A stretch of DNA of 33,516 nt. It comes from Massilia norwichensis. Its GTDB lineage: Bacteria; Pseudomonadota; Gammaproteobacteria; Burkholderiales; Burkholderiaceae_D. The position numbers and the translations under genes were made by a program. A model generated the notes under the pieces. That model searched no databases, was not told where the DNA came from, and saw only the letters and a list, made by a program, of their open reading frames with translations. Where the stretch lies: the NCBI RefSeq assembly GCF_024753245.1, contig NZ_JANUGX010000044.1, positions 1 through 33,516 of the forward strand. Reading direction: 5' to 3'. Positions 20,000-28,053 of this stretch are shown one piece after another; the stretch's first letter is position 1; every line of letters begins with the position of its first letter.

Positions 20000-20051
20000 G
20001 CCGCCGGCCCGCCCGTTCCCACGCATGACAATCGTGCGCGCCATTCGATAC

Positions 20052-21110
20052 TCAGATGATGCCGATCCGCTCGACGCAGGCCAGGCTCGCCCCCTGCATG
20101 CGCAGCTGTTCCGCAAAACCGTCCGGCAACTGCGCCTGCCAGGCGCGCGGCAGCAGGATGCGGTCGCCCGGACCCGCTTCGCGCAGCAGCAGCGCGCACT
20201 TGGCCTCCAGGCCCTCGACCGCATCGACCCGGCCCGCATGCCAGGCGCTCGATGCGCCGCTGGCGATCAGGCGCCCGCGCGGCACGAACTCGCGTCCGCG
20301 CGCCAGCCGGTCCGCCATCACCAGCGCCAGCTCCCAGGAGCGGCCCGCGAACTCGCCGTCGCCGAAGCGCACCACGCTGCGCCAGCGCCCCAGCGCGCGA
20401 CCGTCGAAATGGCGCGCGCCGCACAGCACCTGGCGCACGGCCAGCTGGCGCGCCGCATCCTGACCGGGGGCGGCGATGGTGTGTTCCTCTTCCAGCGCCT
20501 CCGTGCCTGCCGCATCCGGCCCCGTCTTGGCCAGCGGATGGACGCTGACCTCGACCCAGCCCATCCCGCCGGCCGCACCGCTGTGCAGCGGAAACCAGGC
20601 GCGCGCGGTCGAGACGGCGGCGCCGGGGTCGGCGTGCCCGCTCAGCAGGCCCAGATGCGGCAGACCGCCGGCGCCGCCCAGCAGCACATCCGCGCCCGCC
20701 GCAGGTGCGGGTCCCAGCGTATGGCCGGCCAGGCGGCCGCGCTCCCATTCGTCGGACCAGCCATTAGCCAGGGAGGCCGCGTTCGGGCGCAGCAGGCCGC
20801 GCACGCTGCGGTCGGCCAGCACGGCCGCCAGTTCCCAGCCACGCTCGCCCGCCGGCGGCGGGCGGTCCAGGCTGAGCACGACCTGGTCGCGGGTATCGAA
20901 GCCCGCCTCGGTCAGGCGCGCCAGCCGCACCACCTGCTGCATGCGCTCGGCCAGGCGCGCATCGCCCGGGACGCTGCATTTGACCTCGGCGCGGTTCAGG
21001 CGCGGGCGGCGGGTCGCGGTCAAGGTCAGTACCGAGCCGTCGGCCAGCGGGCAGCGGCATTGCACGGTGTCCGGGATTGAATGCATGCCGTGGTTCATGT
21101 CCGTGCTCAT
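20052..21110 (-). CDS. Unknown protein with Lon-protease-like C-terminal fold, possibly duplicated
   Basis: Start set at ATG 21110, which overlaps the preceding stop by ATGA and has GGAGGAGGG upstream. The 352-residue protein has no signal peptide. The C-terminal 130 residues read FAGRSWELALVMADRL, GRLIASG, HAGRVDAVEGLEAKCALL and GDRILLPRAWQ. This order mimics Lon proteolytic domains (GxSxGLA, TGxI, GxVxxVxGIxxK, xxLP). An earlier stretch, GERGWELAAVLADRS ... GRLAGHTLG ... DVLLGGAGGLPHLGLL, looks like a second, divergent copy. The Ser of the C-terminal GRSWELAL could match the catalytic Ser and the Lys of GLEAKC the catalytic Lys, but no AAA+ domain is present. The assignment is by pattern only; a degenerate binding fold is equally possible. 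Confidence 0.6.
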   Translation of the reverse strand: MSTDMNHGMHSIPDTVQCRCPLADGSVLTLTATRRPRLNRAEVKCSVPGDARLAERMQQVVRLARLTEAGFDTRDQVVLSLDRPPPAGERGWELAAVLADRSVRGLLRPNAASLANGWSDEWERGRLAGHTLGPAPAAGADVLLGGAGGLPHLGLLSGHADPGAAVSTARAWFPLHSGAAGGMGWVEVSVHPLAKTGPDAAGTEALEEEHTIAAPGQDAARQLAVRQVLCGARHFDGRALGRWRSVVRFGDGEFAGRSWELALVMADRLARGREFVPRGRLIASGASSAWHAGRVDAVEGLEAKCALLLREAGPGDRILLPRAWQAQLPDGFAEQLRMQGASLACVERIGII

Positions 21111-22168
21111 GCGCCCTCCTCCTCGCCGGCCACACTGCGCCGGCCGGCGCAATCGGCTTCCAGATTGGCGACGATGCGTTCGGCCTCGCTGTAGAGCTGG
21201 GGCAGCGCGGCCTCGCCGGCCTGGCGCAGGCGCGCCAGCAGCGCCCAGGCCTCGTCCAGCGAGACGCAGGCGCGCCGGCTGTGGCGCGCGCGGCGGTTTT
21301 GCTCGGCAGCCGGCAAGGCCTGGCCGGGCGCCGCCAGCGCCAGCGCCGGCATCGCGTTGACGCCCACCGATACCAGGTCCAGGCGCTGCAGCAAGGCCTG
21401 CTGGCGCTGGAACTGCGCCGGGTCGGCAGGCATCGCCGCCAGACGCAGTCCGCACATCAGGCAGGGCAGCTCCAGGAACAGACGGCGCAGCGCCTTCGCG
21501 TCCTCGGCTGCCGGGTCGAAGCGCTCGGGCGCCGCGCCGGCGGCCTGCGGTGCCGGCGCGGCGGTGGAGACGATCGGCTCGGCCGGCGCGGCGGCGCGCG
21601 CCGCCAGTATTTGCGCATAGTCGCGGCTGTCGCCCAGGTCGACCGGCACGCAATCGTCGACGGTGACGCCAAAGCGCATGTAGAGCAACTTGTTCAGACC
21701 CTGGCGGAAGGCGTTCCACTCATCCAGGGTCGTGCAGGGCGGCAGCGCCAGGCCCCCGAGCGCCAGTTCGTGACGCAGCGCGCTCTCCATGGCCGTCACC
21801 AGCGCCGCCAACTCCAGCCGGCCCGCGACCTCGGCCGCCAGGTAGAGGTCGAAGCGCTGCTGGGATGCCTGCGGATCCGGGGCATCGATGGCGAAGCTGG
21901 TGCGCAGGCCGATCTCCGGCGCCGTGTCGAAGGGCTGCAGGTCGGCCGTGTAGGGGCCGGGATGGAAGGCGTAGGCGGTTTCGCCTTCGCGCGCCTCGAT
22001 CCTGCGGGCAGCCTGCAGGCGCCGCGTGCGGCCGTCGACGCCGACCACCACCGCCTGGCAGCCGGCGGGCGGCGCAGCGCCGCCCGGTACCGCCAGCGCG
22101 ACCACGATCCTGCCCAGTTCACAGGCATCGACAGCGGGTGCGGTGCGCTTGAAGAATCCCAGCATCAT
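21107..22168 (-). CDS. Unknown protein, possibly a divergent SPFH-like partner
   Basis: Start at ATG 22168 (or 22165), 4 nt after the upstream stop, with GAGG before it. The 353-residue protein begins MMLGFFKRTAPAVDACELGR. Residues 40-170 form an alpha/beta region: FDLYLAAEVAGRLEL, LPPCTTLDEWNAF, LNKLLYMRFGVTVDDCVPVDLGDS. The run 'helix, L-Y-RFGV-V-D-PVDL' echoes the end of SPFH domains in the neighbouring protein at 17826 (LSQYGLAVVRVDTIAL), so a shared fold is possible. Cys residues occur at ELPCLMCGL near 240. The C-terminus is helical (LDEAWALLARLRQAGEAAL). I do not recognise a family. Tight coupling with genes on both sides says it works with them. Confidence 0.6.
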   Translation of the reverse strand: MMLGFFKRTAPAVDACELGRIVVALAVPGGAAPPAGCQAVVVGVDGRTRRLQAARRIEAREGETAYAFHPGPYTADLQPFDTAPEIGLRTSFAIDAPDPQASQQRFDLYLAAEVAGRLELAALVTAMESALRHELALGGLALPPCTTLDEWNAFRQGLNKLLYMRFGVTVDDCVPVDLGDSRDYAQILAARAAAPAEPIVSTAAPAPQAAGAAPERFDPAAEDAKALRRLFLELPCLMCGLRLAAMPADPAQFQRQQALLQRLDLVSVGVNAMPALALAAPGQALPAAEQNRRARHSRRACVSLDEAWALLARLRQAGEAALPQLYSEAERIVANLEADCAGRRSVAGEEEGA

Positions 22169-22172
22169 GTCC

Positions 22173-22793
22173 TCATCCGGCAAGCGGTCCGGTGGTGTCG
22201 ACAGCTTCGACGCTGAAGGCGGCGTCGGCTGCCTGCAGGTGGGCTGCCGGCGCGTCGGCAAACGGCCAGGCCGCCTCGCACTCGCCGTCGGCGTCGAGCC
22301 GGCCTTCGAGGATCGTGCGGCCGGCGCCATCGCGCACGCGCAGCGCCGCGCGCGCCGCCAGCAGCGCGGGCGCGAAGGGCGCGTCGGCGGCCAGCTGCAG
22401 GATCGCGCGCCAGCCCTCGCCCTGCGGCAGCAGGTGCAGGGTGAACCAGCCGTCGTCGGTGCGCAGCGCCTCGACCTGACCGCTGCTGGCGGCGCGCAGG
22501 CGACCCTGGCTGCCGCGCCAGCCGGCTGCAGGGCTGGCTGCAGGGCCGGCCTGCGCGGCCCCGGCATGCTGCTGCCGCCGTTCGATCGCCAGCTGGCGCA
22601 GGCGGCGCGTGGTCAGCGGCGAGGCCTGCAGCGCGGCGCGCTCGCCCGCCGTCAGCGGCCGGCTGCCGTCCAGCGCCGCCAGCAGCGTGGCGTCGGCCAG
22701 CACCAGGCGGTCGCCCTCGACGCGGCGGTCCAGCAGCAGGCGTTCCTGCAGGCGCCGGTCCAGCGTGTTTTGCGCTGCGGTGTTCGTGTTCAT
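22173..22793 (-). CDS. Unknown 206-aa protein, anti-sigma-like N-terminus (weak)
   Basis: Start at ATG 22793, overlapping the upstream stop by ATGA, with GAGGAG 6 nt before it. The N-terminal 80 residues are helical (LDRRLQERLLLDRRV, LLAALDGSRPLTAGERAAL, LTTRRLRQLAIERR), faintly like the cytoplasmic helices of anti-sigma factors. A Gly/Ala linker follows. Residues 105-206 are beta-rich (VEALRTDDGWFTLHLLP, WRAILQLAADAPF, ALRVRDGAGRTILEG) and could form an Ig-like sandwich. There is no membrane helix. No family is recognised. Its coupling to an HTH-bearing gene upstream makes a regulator/partner pair conceivable. Confidence 0.6.
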   Translation of the reverse strand: MNTNTAAQNTLDRRLQERLLLDRRVEGDRLVLADATLLAALDGSRPLTAGERAALQASPLTTRRLRQLAIERRQQHAGAAQAGPAASPAAGWRGSQGRLRAASSGQVEALRTDDGWFTLHLLPQGEGWRAILQLAADAPFAPALLAARAALRVRDGAGRTILEGRLDADGECEAAWPFADAPAAHLQAADAAFSVEAVDTTGPLAG

Positions 22794-24079
22794 CCCGTTC
22801 TCCTCATGGTTGCCGCTTGCAGGCGGGCGATCGCCGCGTCGCGCCGCTTGCGCAGCGTCGGCAGCGATACCTGGGCCAGGCCGGCCAGCTGCTGCATGGT
22901 CGGCAGCTCGCCGGTGGCAGGGTCGCGCCAGGCGTCCGGATAGGACTCGTCGCCCGGCCCCAGCAGCTTCGCATACACGGCCAGGCGCACGACCAGGCCG
23001 TCGTCGCATAATTCGCGCGCCACCCAGCCGGCGCGCGCTTCGGCTTCGCCCGCTGCCTGCATGTAGCCGGGGGGCAGTGAAACCGCCGTGGCCAGCACAT
23101 CCAGTTGCGGGTCGTGCGGCAGCGGCGCCTCCGGCCCCGCTTCGGGCGCCTGCTCGTCCTCCAGCGCCTCCTGGCGCGCTTCCAGGATCAGGTCGGGTCC
23201 GGGGGTGGCCGCCTGTTCCGATTCCTGCAGCACGCGCCAGTAATCGTCCATCCACAGCGCGGCATCGTCGCGGTCCTGCAGCCAGTCGCGGTCCTGGTTG
23301 GCCGACAGCGCCTGGTAGTCGCCGATTTCGCGCAGCATCTCGCCGATCTTGTCCGGCGCGGTCTTGAGGTTGGCAAAGCGCTTGGAACGCGTGTGCAGCG
23401 GCCCGACACCGCCGCCGAAGGCTTCGAGGGTCTCGCTCCAGCGCAGCACCCATTCGGCGCGGCAGTCGGCGATCGTGCGCAGCTGGCGTACCTCGATCGG
23501 CACGCCCTGCAATTCGCGGCCGAGGATGGCGCCGACCTGGGCGCGGTGCTGTTCCCAGTCGGCGAACAGGCGCGCGATCTCGCCGTAGGCGGTGTCGAGC
23601 ATGCGATAGGCGTAGATCCGGTTCGGGCTGCAGGGGCGGCCGCAGGCGGCCTGGTAATTGTCGGCGTCGACCTTGTCGCGCAGGACCGCGTACATGTCGT
23701 TCAGCTTCTTGCGCAGCAGCGCCTCGCCGCCGGCGTCAAGCCAGAACCCGGCGATGCGCGCCTGCTCGTGCGCGACCGCCGCGCAGAATGCCTGCCAGTC
23801 GGCGGGCCGCGCCTGCAGCTCGTACAGCAGGCCGAGCGCCAGTTCCAGCACGCTGTCGCCATAGCTGTTGCCGGACGCCCGGGCACGGGCGCCATGGCGC
23901 CCCTGGCGCAGCCGCTCGCCGGTACGCTCGACATATTCGGCCAGCAGGCCTTCCCAAGCGGCCGCATCAGGCAGACGTGCGGGATCGACGCCGCGCAGGG
24001 CCGCCAGCGAGCATTGCCCGAGCAGCTTGCGCACCTCTTCCCAACCTGGCTCCTGATACCGGGTTCCCGGCAGACGCAT
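22790..24079 (-). CDS. Unknown protein with C-terminal sigma-region-4-like HTH
   Basis: I prefer ATG 24079 (GAGGAAGG just upstream) over the in-frame ATG at 24115, which has no ribosome site. The 429-residue protein is mostly helical. Notable parts are GWEEVRKLLGQCSLAAL near the start, a Cys-containing CGRPCSPNRIYAYRML segment near 160, and an acidic, Glu/Pro-rich linker near 315-335. The end reads GELPTMQQLAGLAQVSLPTLRKRRDAAIARLQ, which fits a helix-turn-helix like sigma-70 region 4 (LAxxLxVSxxTxRxRxxxAxxxL). No sigma region 2 is evident, so it may be a sigma-related regulator and not a true sigma factor. It lies 89 nt after the PBP gene on the same strand and is coupled to the following gene. 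Confidence 0.6.
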   Translation of the reverse strand: MRLPGTRYQEPGWEEVRKLLGQCSLAALRGVDPARLPDAAAWEGLLAEYVERTGERLRQGRHGARARASGNSYGDSVLELALGLLYELQARPADWQAFCAAVAHEQARIAGFWLDAGGEALLRKKLNDMYAVLRDKVDADNYQAACGRPCSPNRIYAYRMLDTAYGEIARLFADWEQHRAQVGAILGRELQGVPIEVRQLRTIADCRAEWVLRWSETLEAFGGGVGPLHTRSKRFANLKTAPDKIGEMLREIGDYQALSANQDRDWLQDRDDAALWMDDYWRVLQESEQAATPGPDLILEARQEALEDEQAPEAGPEAPLPHDPQLDVLATAVSLPPGYMQAAGEAEARAGWVARELCDDGLVVRLAVYAKLLGPGDESYPDAWRDPATGELPTMQQLAGLAQVSLPTLRKRRDAAIARLQAATMRRTG

Positions 24080-24168
24080 ACCTTCCTCTTTCGTGTGTTC
24101 AGCAAATGATGCCATACAAACACAAAAGCGAGGCGCGCTGATGGACCGGAATTACCCGCCAATTCGCG

Positions 24169-27100
24169 CTACGGCGTCGATCCGGCTTCCTGCATGGCGC
24201 GCAGCACGGCGGCCACCACCGGCGCGGCGTGGGCACCGCCGGTTTCTTCCGAACGGCTGACGAACACGGCAAAGGCCAGGCGCCGGGACTGGCCCGGCAG
24301 GCTGCCGGGTTCGAGCCAGCCGGTGAACCAGACCGTGGCCAGGTCACCGTCGCCGACCGGTGCGGTGCCGGTCTTGCCGTACAAGCCCTGGCGCAGCCGG
24401 GCCAGGTCGGCGCCGCGGAAGGCACCGGCGGCGGTGCCGGTATCGATCACGCCCTTCATGCCGGCGCGGATGCGGTCCAGGCGCAAGTCCAGCGCCGGCC
24501 CGTCCACCGTTGCCGCCTGGCGCCCGTCCAGGCTGGCCAGCAGGCGCGGCCTGACGACCCTGCCCTCGCCGACCGCGGCCGCCACCAGCGCCATCTGCAG
24601 CGGCGTGGCCTGCATGCGCAAGCCGATCGCCATCTGGCGCAGTTCGTGGCGGGTATGCACCGGGTCGATGCCGCTCGGGCTGCCCTGCAGCGCGTCCCAG
24701 GCCGACCATGCATAGTCCGCCGGCAGCAGGCCGCCGTCCAGCCGCAGCGCCTGGCCGAAGCCGAGCTTGCGCGCCATCGCGACGATCGGCCGCACCTGGT
24801 CCAGCGCGCCGGGCTGCAGCGGCTGCAGATCGGGCGCGCCGCCCTCGGGCCGGCCCAGCAGGCTGCGGTCCGACAGTTCCCCTAGCCAGGCGAACCAGGT
24901 GTTGAGGCTGTAGGTCAGCGCCTGCTGCAGACCCAGGCGGCCATCCTGGGCGCGCCGGTCCAGGCCTTGGTCGCGGAAGTTCGTGATGCGCGCGCGGCCG
25001 TCGACCGGATACGTGGCCGCATCGGTACGGAAGGCATAGCCGCGGGCTGCGGCGGCGGCGTTGATAGCGGCCAGCGGTTCGCCCCCGAGCAGGCTTTCCA
25101 GGCGCCGATCCTGGCGCGCCGCCAGTTCCAGGCCGAGCGCGCTGACGATCTTGAAGGTCGAGCCCGGGCTGCGCTCGGCGCCGCCGTCGTGCTGGAAGGC
25201 GGGCAGGCGCAGCGGACTGGCGGCCGGATCGATGCGGTCGAAGTCGCGCGCTTCCGCCCAGTTGGCGGCATCGACATGGCCCGCGCCGGCGCCGGCCGCT
25301 GCCAGCACCTCCCCGCTGGCGGCATCCAGCAGCACCATGCCGGCCTGGCGTCCGCTCGGCGCGGCGCCGCCCCCTGAACAGCGGCGGCCGTCCCAGCTGC
25401 CGCGGCGCATGGCAATGCAGTCGAGCGCGCCCTGTGCCTGCGCCTGCAGGCCGAGGTCGAGGGTCAGCGTGGCGCGGTGGCTGCCGGCACCGGGCAGGCG
25501 CGCCAGCATCCCGGCCACGCTGTTGGCATGCCCGGCCTGCACGCCCAGCAGCGGCGCCAGGCCGGCCCGCCGCGCCTCTTCGCTCGGGGCGCCGTCGATC
25601 CACAGGCTGCGGCCGTGGCGGTCGGCCAGCGCCACCTCGGCGCGGGCGCCGGCGCGCGGGCCCTGGCCGGTCGGCAGCGCCTGCCAGGCCAGGGCGCCAT
25701 CCTTCAGCACCAGGTGGCGGTAGCGGGCGTCGCCGGGGGCGGCCAGCGCGTCCATGCCGAGCGGCGCCGCGTCCAGGACCAGTTCGCGTGCGCCGGGTTC
25801 GAGCGCCAGGTCGAGCACCTGCACCTCGTCCGCGCTGCGGCAGGCGCGGCCGGCGCAGGCCGGGGTGGCGGCGCGCACCTGGGCGCCTTCGATGCCGGCC
25901 AGGCGCCCGACCAGCATCAGCTGCAGCGTGTCGCCGGCACGCGCCGGCGCCGGCAGGGCCAGGCGCAGGCGCGCCGACTGCCCGCCGAGCGGCCAGGCGG
26001 CCACCCGCTGCCATGCGCCCCAGCCCTGCGGCAGACGCGCGAACAGGCGGGTGGCGGCGGCCGGCAAGTCGCGCGCCAGCGCTGCCGGTGCACCGCCCGC
26101 TTCGATCCGCCAACGTGCCGCATTCTCGTCCACCCGTGCGCCGTCCGCGGCCGGCCGCAGGCGCCAGGCCAGCAGCCGGCGCTCGCTGTTGAAGATACGG
26201 ACCTGTTCGCGCACGAAGTCGCCGTCCGCATGGCGGTACAGGCGCTCGAGCAGGCGCTGCGCATCGGCGTCGATGACGACCTGGTCCCAGCCGGTACGCC
26301 CCTGCGCGCGCCAGGCGGCCAGGTCGGGCGGCGCCAGTTCGGCCAGTCCATCGGCACCCAGGCGCAGCAGGCCGCGTGCGGCGAGCGCGTCGAACAGACG
26401 CCAGTCTTCCATCGCAGGCGCCGGCTGGGACGGCACGGTGTAGACGCCGGGCGCCAGCCAGGCCTCGCGCGGCGCGCCCTGCGCCGGGAAGGCCAGCAGC
26501 ATCGCCCGCGAGCCCGGCTCGGCGGCCGGCCGGAACAACTGCAGCACCAGCTCGCCGGCGGCGCAGCTGCTGCTCGAACGGCGCAGGATGCGCAGTGCCT
26601 TCTGGTCCCACAGCAGCCAGCCCTGGCGGCCCAGCCGGGCCTGGCCGGTGGCGGCGGTCTGGAGCAGCGTGCCGGCGTCTCCGGTCCAGCGCGCCGGATA
26701 TCCCTCCCAGCGCAAGCCCGGCGCCGCCGCGCTGCCGGCGATCTGCACGCGCGGCATGGCCTCGTCGGCCAGCACGACGTTGCGCAGCGCGACCGGGGCG
26801 CTGGCCGTCGCATTGCGCGCCGCCAGTGCCGCGACCTCGTCGAAGCGGTAACCGATCCGCAGCGGCAGCAAATGTCCGCGTGCCGGGTCCGCCATCTGGC
26901 TGCACAGGTCGATGCGCTGGGCTGGCTCGGGACGCAGGCCGGACAGGATCAGCAGCGCGACGTCGCCGTGCGGCTCGAGCCTTACCGCCGGACCGGATGG
27001 CACCGTGAACGCGGCGCCCGGCAGTACCGGCTGCAGCGCGGCCAGCCCGTCCGGGCCGCTGGCCGCCGCCTCGCCCACTGCCGCGATCCAGCGCGCATGC

Positions 27101-27333
27101 ACGCCGATCGCGACGGCGCCCAGCAACGCGAGCAGGCAGCAGACCGCGCCCAGCCAGCGCAGCGCAGCCGGCCGGGCCGCCAGGCCGGCGAGCGCAGTCC
27201 GGGCACCAGGCGACGACGACGACAACGACGACGACGAACGCGTCCGCGCGCGCGCCTGTCCCGCCCGCAGATTGCGCGCGCGCCGCCAGCGCGCCTGCCC
27301 CGCCGCGAGTAGCCCGAACACCGTCACCGTCAT
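24169..27333 (-). CDS. Giant class B penicillin-binding protein (transpeptidase)
   Basis: Start at ATG 27333 with GGAGGA upstream; longer open reading upstream has no support. The 1054-residue protein has a cytoplasmic start containing a poly-Ser tract (residues 33-41), one membrane helix (about 58-80), then some 580 periplasmic residues before the transpeptidase domain. The linker TLDLGLQAQAQGAL is the usual lead-in. All three penicillin-binding motifs are intact: STFK (Ser725-Lys728), SLN (Ser809-Asn811) and KTG (Lys987). Ordinary class B PBPs are 550-700 residues, so the roughly 400 extra residues upstream are unusual. This region has FHA/Ig-like beta patches (GQARLGRQGWLLWDQKALRIL). Expected to cross-link peptidoglycan with the SEDS protein at 5891. 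It heads the left arm of the island. Confidence 0.92.
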   Translation of the reverse strand: MTVTVFGLLAAGQARWRRARNLRAGQARARTRSSSSLSSSSPGARTALAGLAARPAALRWLGAVCCLLALLGAVAIGVHARWIAAVGEAAASGPDGLAALQPVLPGAAFTVPSGPAVRLEPHGDVALLILSGLRPEPAQRIDLCSQMADPARGHLLPLRIGYRFDEVAALAARNATASAPVALRNVVLADEAMPRVQIAGSAAAPGLRWEGYPARWTGDAGTLLQTAATGQARLGRQGWLLWDQKALRILRRSSSSCAAGELVLQLFRPAAEPGSRAMLLAFPAQGAPREAWLAPGVYTVPSQPAPAMEDWRLFDALAARGLLRLGADGLAELAPPDLAAWRAQGRTGWDQVVIDADAQRLLERLYRHADGDFVREQVRIFNSERRLLAWRLRPAADGARVDENAARWRIEAGGAPAALARDLPAAATRLFARLPQGWGAWQRVAAWPLGGQSARLRLALPAPARAGDTLQLMLVGRLAGIEGAQVRAATPACAGRACRSADEVQVLDLALEPGARELVLDAAPLGMDALAAPGDARYRHLVLKDGALAWQALPTGQGPRAGARAEVALADRHGRSLWIDGAPSEEARRAGLAPLLGVQAGHANSVAGMLARLPGAGSHRATLTLDLGLQAQAQGALDCIAMRRGSWDGRRCSGGGAAPSGRQAGMVLLDAASGEVLAAAGAGAGHVDAANWAEARDFDRIDPAASPLRLPAFQHDGGAERSPGSTFKIVSALGLELAARQDRRLESLLGGEPLAAINAAAAARGYAFRTDAATYPVDGRARITNFRDQGLDRRAQDGRLGLQQALTYSLNTWFAWLGELSDRSLLGRPEGGAPDLQPLQPGALDQVRPIVAMARKLGFGQALRLDGGLLPADYAWSAWDALQGSPSGIDPVHTRHELRQMAIGLRMQATPLQMALVAAAVGEGRVVRPRLLASLDGRQAATVDGPALDLRLDRIRAGMKGVIDTGTAAGAFRGADLARLRQGLYGKTGTAPVGDGDLATVWFTGWLEPGSLPGQSRRLAFAVFVSRSEETGGAHAAPVVAAVLRAMQEAGSTP
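27211..27237 (-). repeat. CGA trinucleotide tract coding poly-Ser in the PBP N-terminus
   Basis: Nine near-perfect CGA triplets on the plus strand (one CAA interruption) encode SSSSLSSSS in the cytoplasmic tail of the PBP. Changes in repeat number would stay in frame. It sits just before the membrane helix and offers many serines that kinases might modify. Confidence 0.8.
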
Positions 27334-27528
27334 GCCTGTCCTCCGCTCGTCATTGTCGAGTGCAGCTAGCTGAGGGCGCCTGAAAACGCGCGGCTTCGGC
27401 GGCGGCTTTTCGCATTTCATCCCGCTTTTTTGGCGTCCTGTCGCAAGCCGCTGGAGCCGGAAGGCGCGCATGGATACAGTGCACACATCGAAACACGATT
27501 TACCACCCAACCGAAAAGGAGAAACATC

Positions 27529-27756
27529 ATGAACGTCCTCAAACACATGGAAGCCGCTTTCCTGTTCTCGCTGAGCGTTGCCGGCGTCGCCAGCGTCGCG
27601 ATCGATGCCATCCCGCCGGCCCAGGCCAGCGTCCCGGCCCAGGTGCAGGTGGCTGTGCAGCCGAACATCCCGGTCGTGCACGTCAGCGCCAAGCGCATGA
27701 CCGAAGCCGAAAAACGCGCTTCACTGCAGGCTGAACGCGCCGGGAGCCGCACTTGA
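27529..27756 (+). CDS. Small exported or membrane-anchored protein, 75 aa
   Basis: Start at ATG 27529, with AAGGAG at 27516-27521; an in-frame ATG at 27430 has no ribosome site. The product has an N-terminal hydrophobic stretch (AAFLFSLSVAGVASVAI) that can act as signal or anchor, then a Val/Gln-rich segment (VPAQVQVAVQPNIPVVHVSAKRM) and a charged helical end (TEAEKRASLQAE). No known domain. It is divergent from the PBP gene with 195 bp between them. Function unknown. Confidence 0.65.
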   Translation: MNVLKHMEAAFLFSLSVAGVASVAIDAIPPAQASVPAQVQVAVQPNIPVVHVSAKRMTEAEKRASLQAERAGSRT

Positions 27757-27947
27757 TCGCCGGCGTCCGCGGGCGGCACCGGTAGCCCTGCCGGTTTGCC
27801 CCCGCGGCCGTTCGATCGCCGCATTACCTTCTCCGCAGCACCTCTCGTTTCCCCTTCCGTTTTCCAGCGCCCACCAGGCCGCGCAGGCGTTTTCACGTCG
27901 TTTCCACGTGCAATGTGGCTGCAAAACATCGCAGAACGGCCCATATC
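27757..27947. other. Non-coding gap, upstream part
   Basis: Together with the promoter at 27948-28006 and the leader to 28053 this makes a 297-bp gap between two rightward genes. I see no gene. A weak ACCGG/CCGGT hairpin at 27778-27795 lacks a proper T run. Nothing else is evident apart from GC-rich sequence. Confidence 0.5.
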
Positions 27948-28006
27948 TGTATCAAGTGTAAGAAGGTCTTTCAGACGCGCACAGCCGCGTTTTAGCGGGC
28001 TATAGT
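27948..28006 (+). promoter_or_regulatory. Candidate activated promoter of the YXWGXW-type gene
   Basis: TATAGT at 28001-28006 is a good -10, 47 nt before the ATG at 28054. GTGTAAGAA lies at 27956-27964 and CAGCC at 27982-27986, at exactly the offsets (45 and 19 nt before the -10) seen upstream of the gene at 4326. TGTAT at 27948 precedes TGTAA at 27957. No consensus -35 is present, which fits an activator-dependent promoter. Confidence 0.5.
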
Positions 28007-28053
28007 GGAATCGTCGTAACGCATCTTGATCCGCACTGGACTGGAGACAGAAC

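Noticed and set aside
24344..27312. Long open frames on both strands overlapping the PBP gene
   Set aside because: They are Arg/Ala/Gly-rich shadows; the PBP frame has all three catalytic motifs.
27778..27795. Hairpin after the small exported protein gene
   Set aside because: The stem is only 5 bp with an 8-nt loop and no T tract, so I did not call a terminator.
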